13,866 nucleotides of DNA from JAICMB01 sp049514735 (GTDB lineage: Bacteria; Acidobacteriota; Terriglobia; Bryobacterales; Bryobacteraceae): the NCBI GenBank assembly GCA_049514735.1, contig JBEKUT010000170.1:1-13866 (forward strand), read 5' to 3'. Below, one piece after another: positions 13,753 through 13,866 of this stretch (the stretch's first letter is position 1; the number at the start of each line of letters is the position of its first letter). The position numbers and the translations under genes are program-made. Under the pieces are notes generated by a model that was not told the DNA's origin, made no database searches, and saw nothing but the letters and a program-made list of their open reading frames with translations.

Positions 13753-13866
13753 GGTGTTTTACTGATGATTTTGCGAGTGGCTGGCAGTCGGGTCCGTTCG
13801 GTTCGCCAAGGCAAAACGATCGCTAACGCCGTCCAACAACATACTGCCCATAACGCCGGTTGAAGA

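Noticed and set aside
13828..13866. GTCCAAC (RYYYAAC-type core) and TAACGCC motifs near the right edge, suggestive of an integron attC site
   Set aside because: Only one 7-bp core is visible, the matching GTTRRRY end would lie outside the window, and the adjacent genes read away from it. It is too short to support a call.

Overview
This 13.9 kb window is GC-rich bacterial chromosome. The gene families, the frequent lack of strong Shine-Dalgarno sites and the style of the intergenic repeats suggest an Acidobacteriota member close to Solibacter/Bryobacter. That placement is an inference from family resemblance; no 16S or ribosomal marker is present.

Left part (1-3164): a 5'-truncated glycine-zipper envelope-type protein is translationally coupled (ATGA) to a short-chain dehydrogenase. 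Converging on it with a 4-bp overlap of stop codons is a Tat-signal alpha/beta hydrolase, which starts only 10 nt after the CCA of a tRNA-Arg(CCT) on the same (minus) strand. Next comes a stretch with repeat-like sequence and a frameshifted, N-terminally truncated VapC/PIN toxin remnant.

Central part (3165-7964): a 5' region with direct repeats and a 9-bp inverted repeat precedes acnA (aconitase). A RraA-family protein, possibly an oxaloacetate/HMG-type aldolase or decarboxylase, follows 2 nt after acnA. An orphan ParA-type ATPase converges on it. The short ParA/response-regulator divergent region carries two inverted repeats placed over likely promoters, and both genes may be leaderless.

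Right-central part (7527-12795): a tightly packed plus-strand run holds a CheY/Rcp1-like single-domain regulator, a membrane-anchored YHS metal-binding protein, lpxD (lipid A synthesis), a LOG/TIGR00730 nucleotide-hydrolase-like protein, a membrane HAMP-SpoIIE (PP2C) phosphatase and a glycerophosphodiester phosphodiesterase. Gaps are 23, 9, -4, 1 and -1 nt, so this is probably one envelope/signalling operon.

Right end (12785-13866): a compositionally different minus-strand cassette is driven by a near-consensus sigma70 promoter (TTGACA-N17-TATAGT). It encodes a small four-cysteine protein, a possible 36-aa peptide, a ribbon-helix-helix-like protein and a two-helix membrane protein. I cannot assign it to a described system, and it is the best candidate here for something new.
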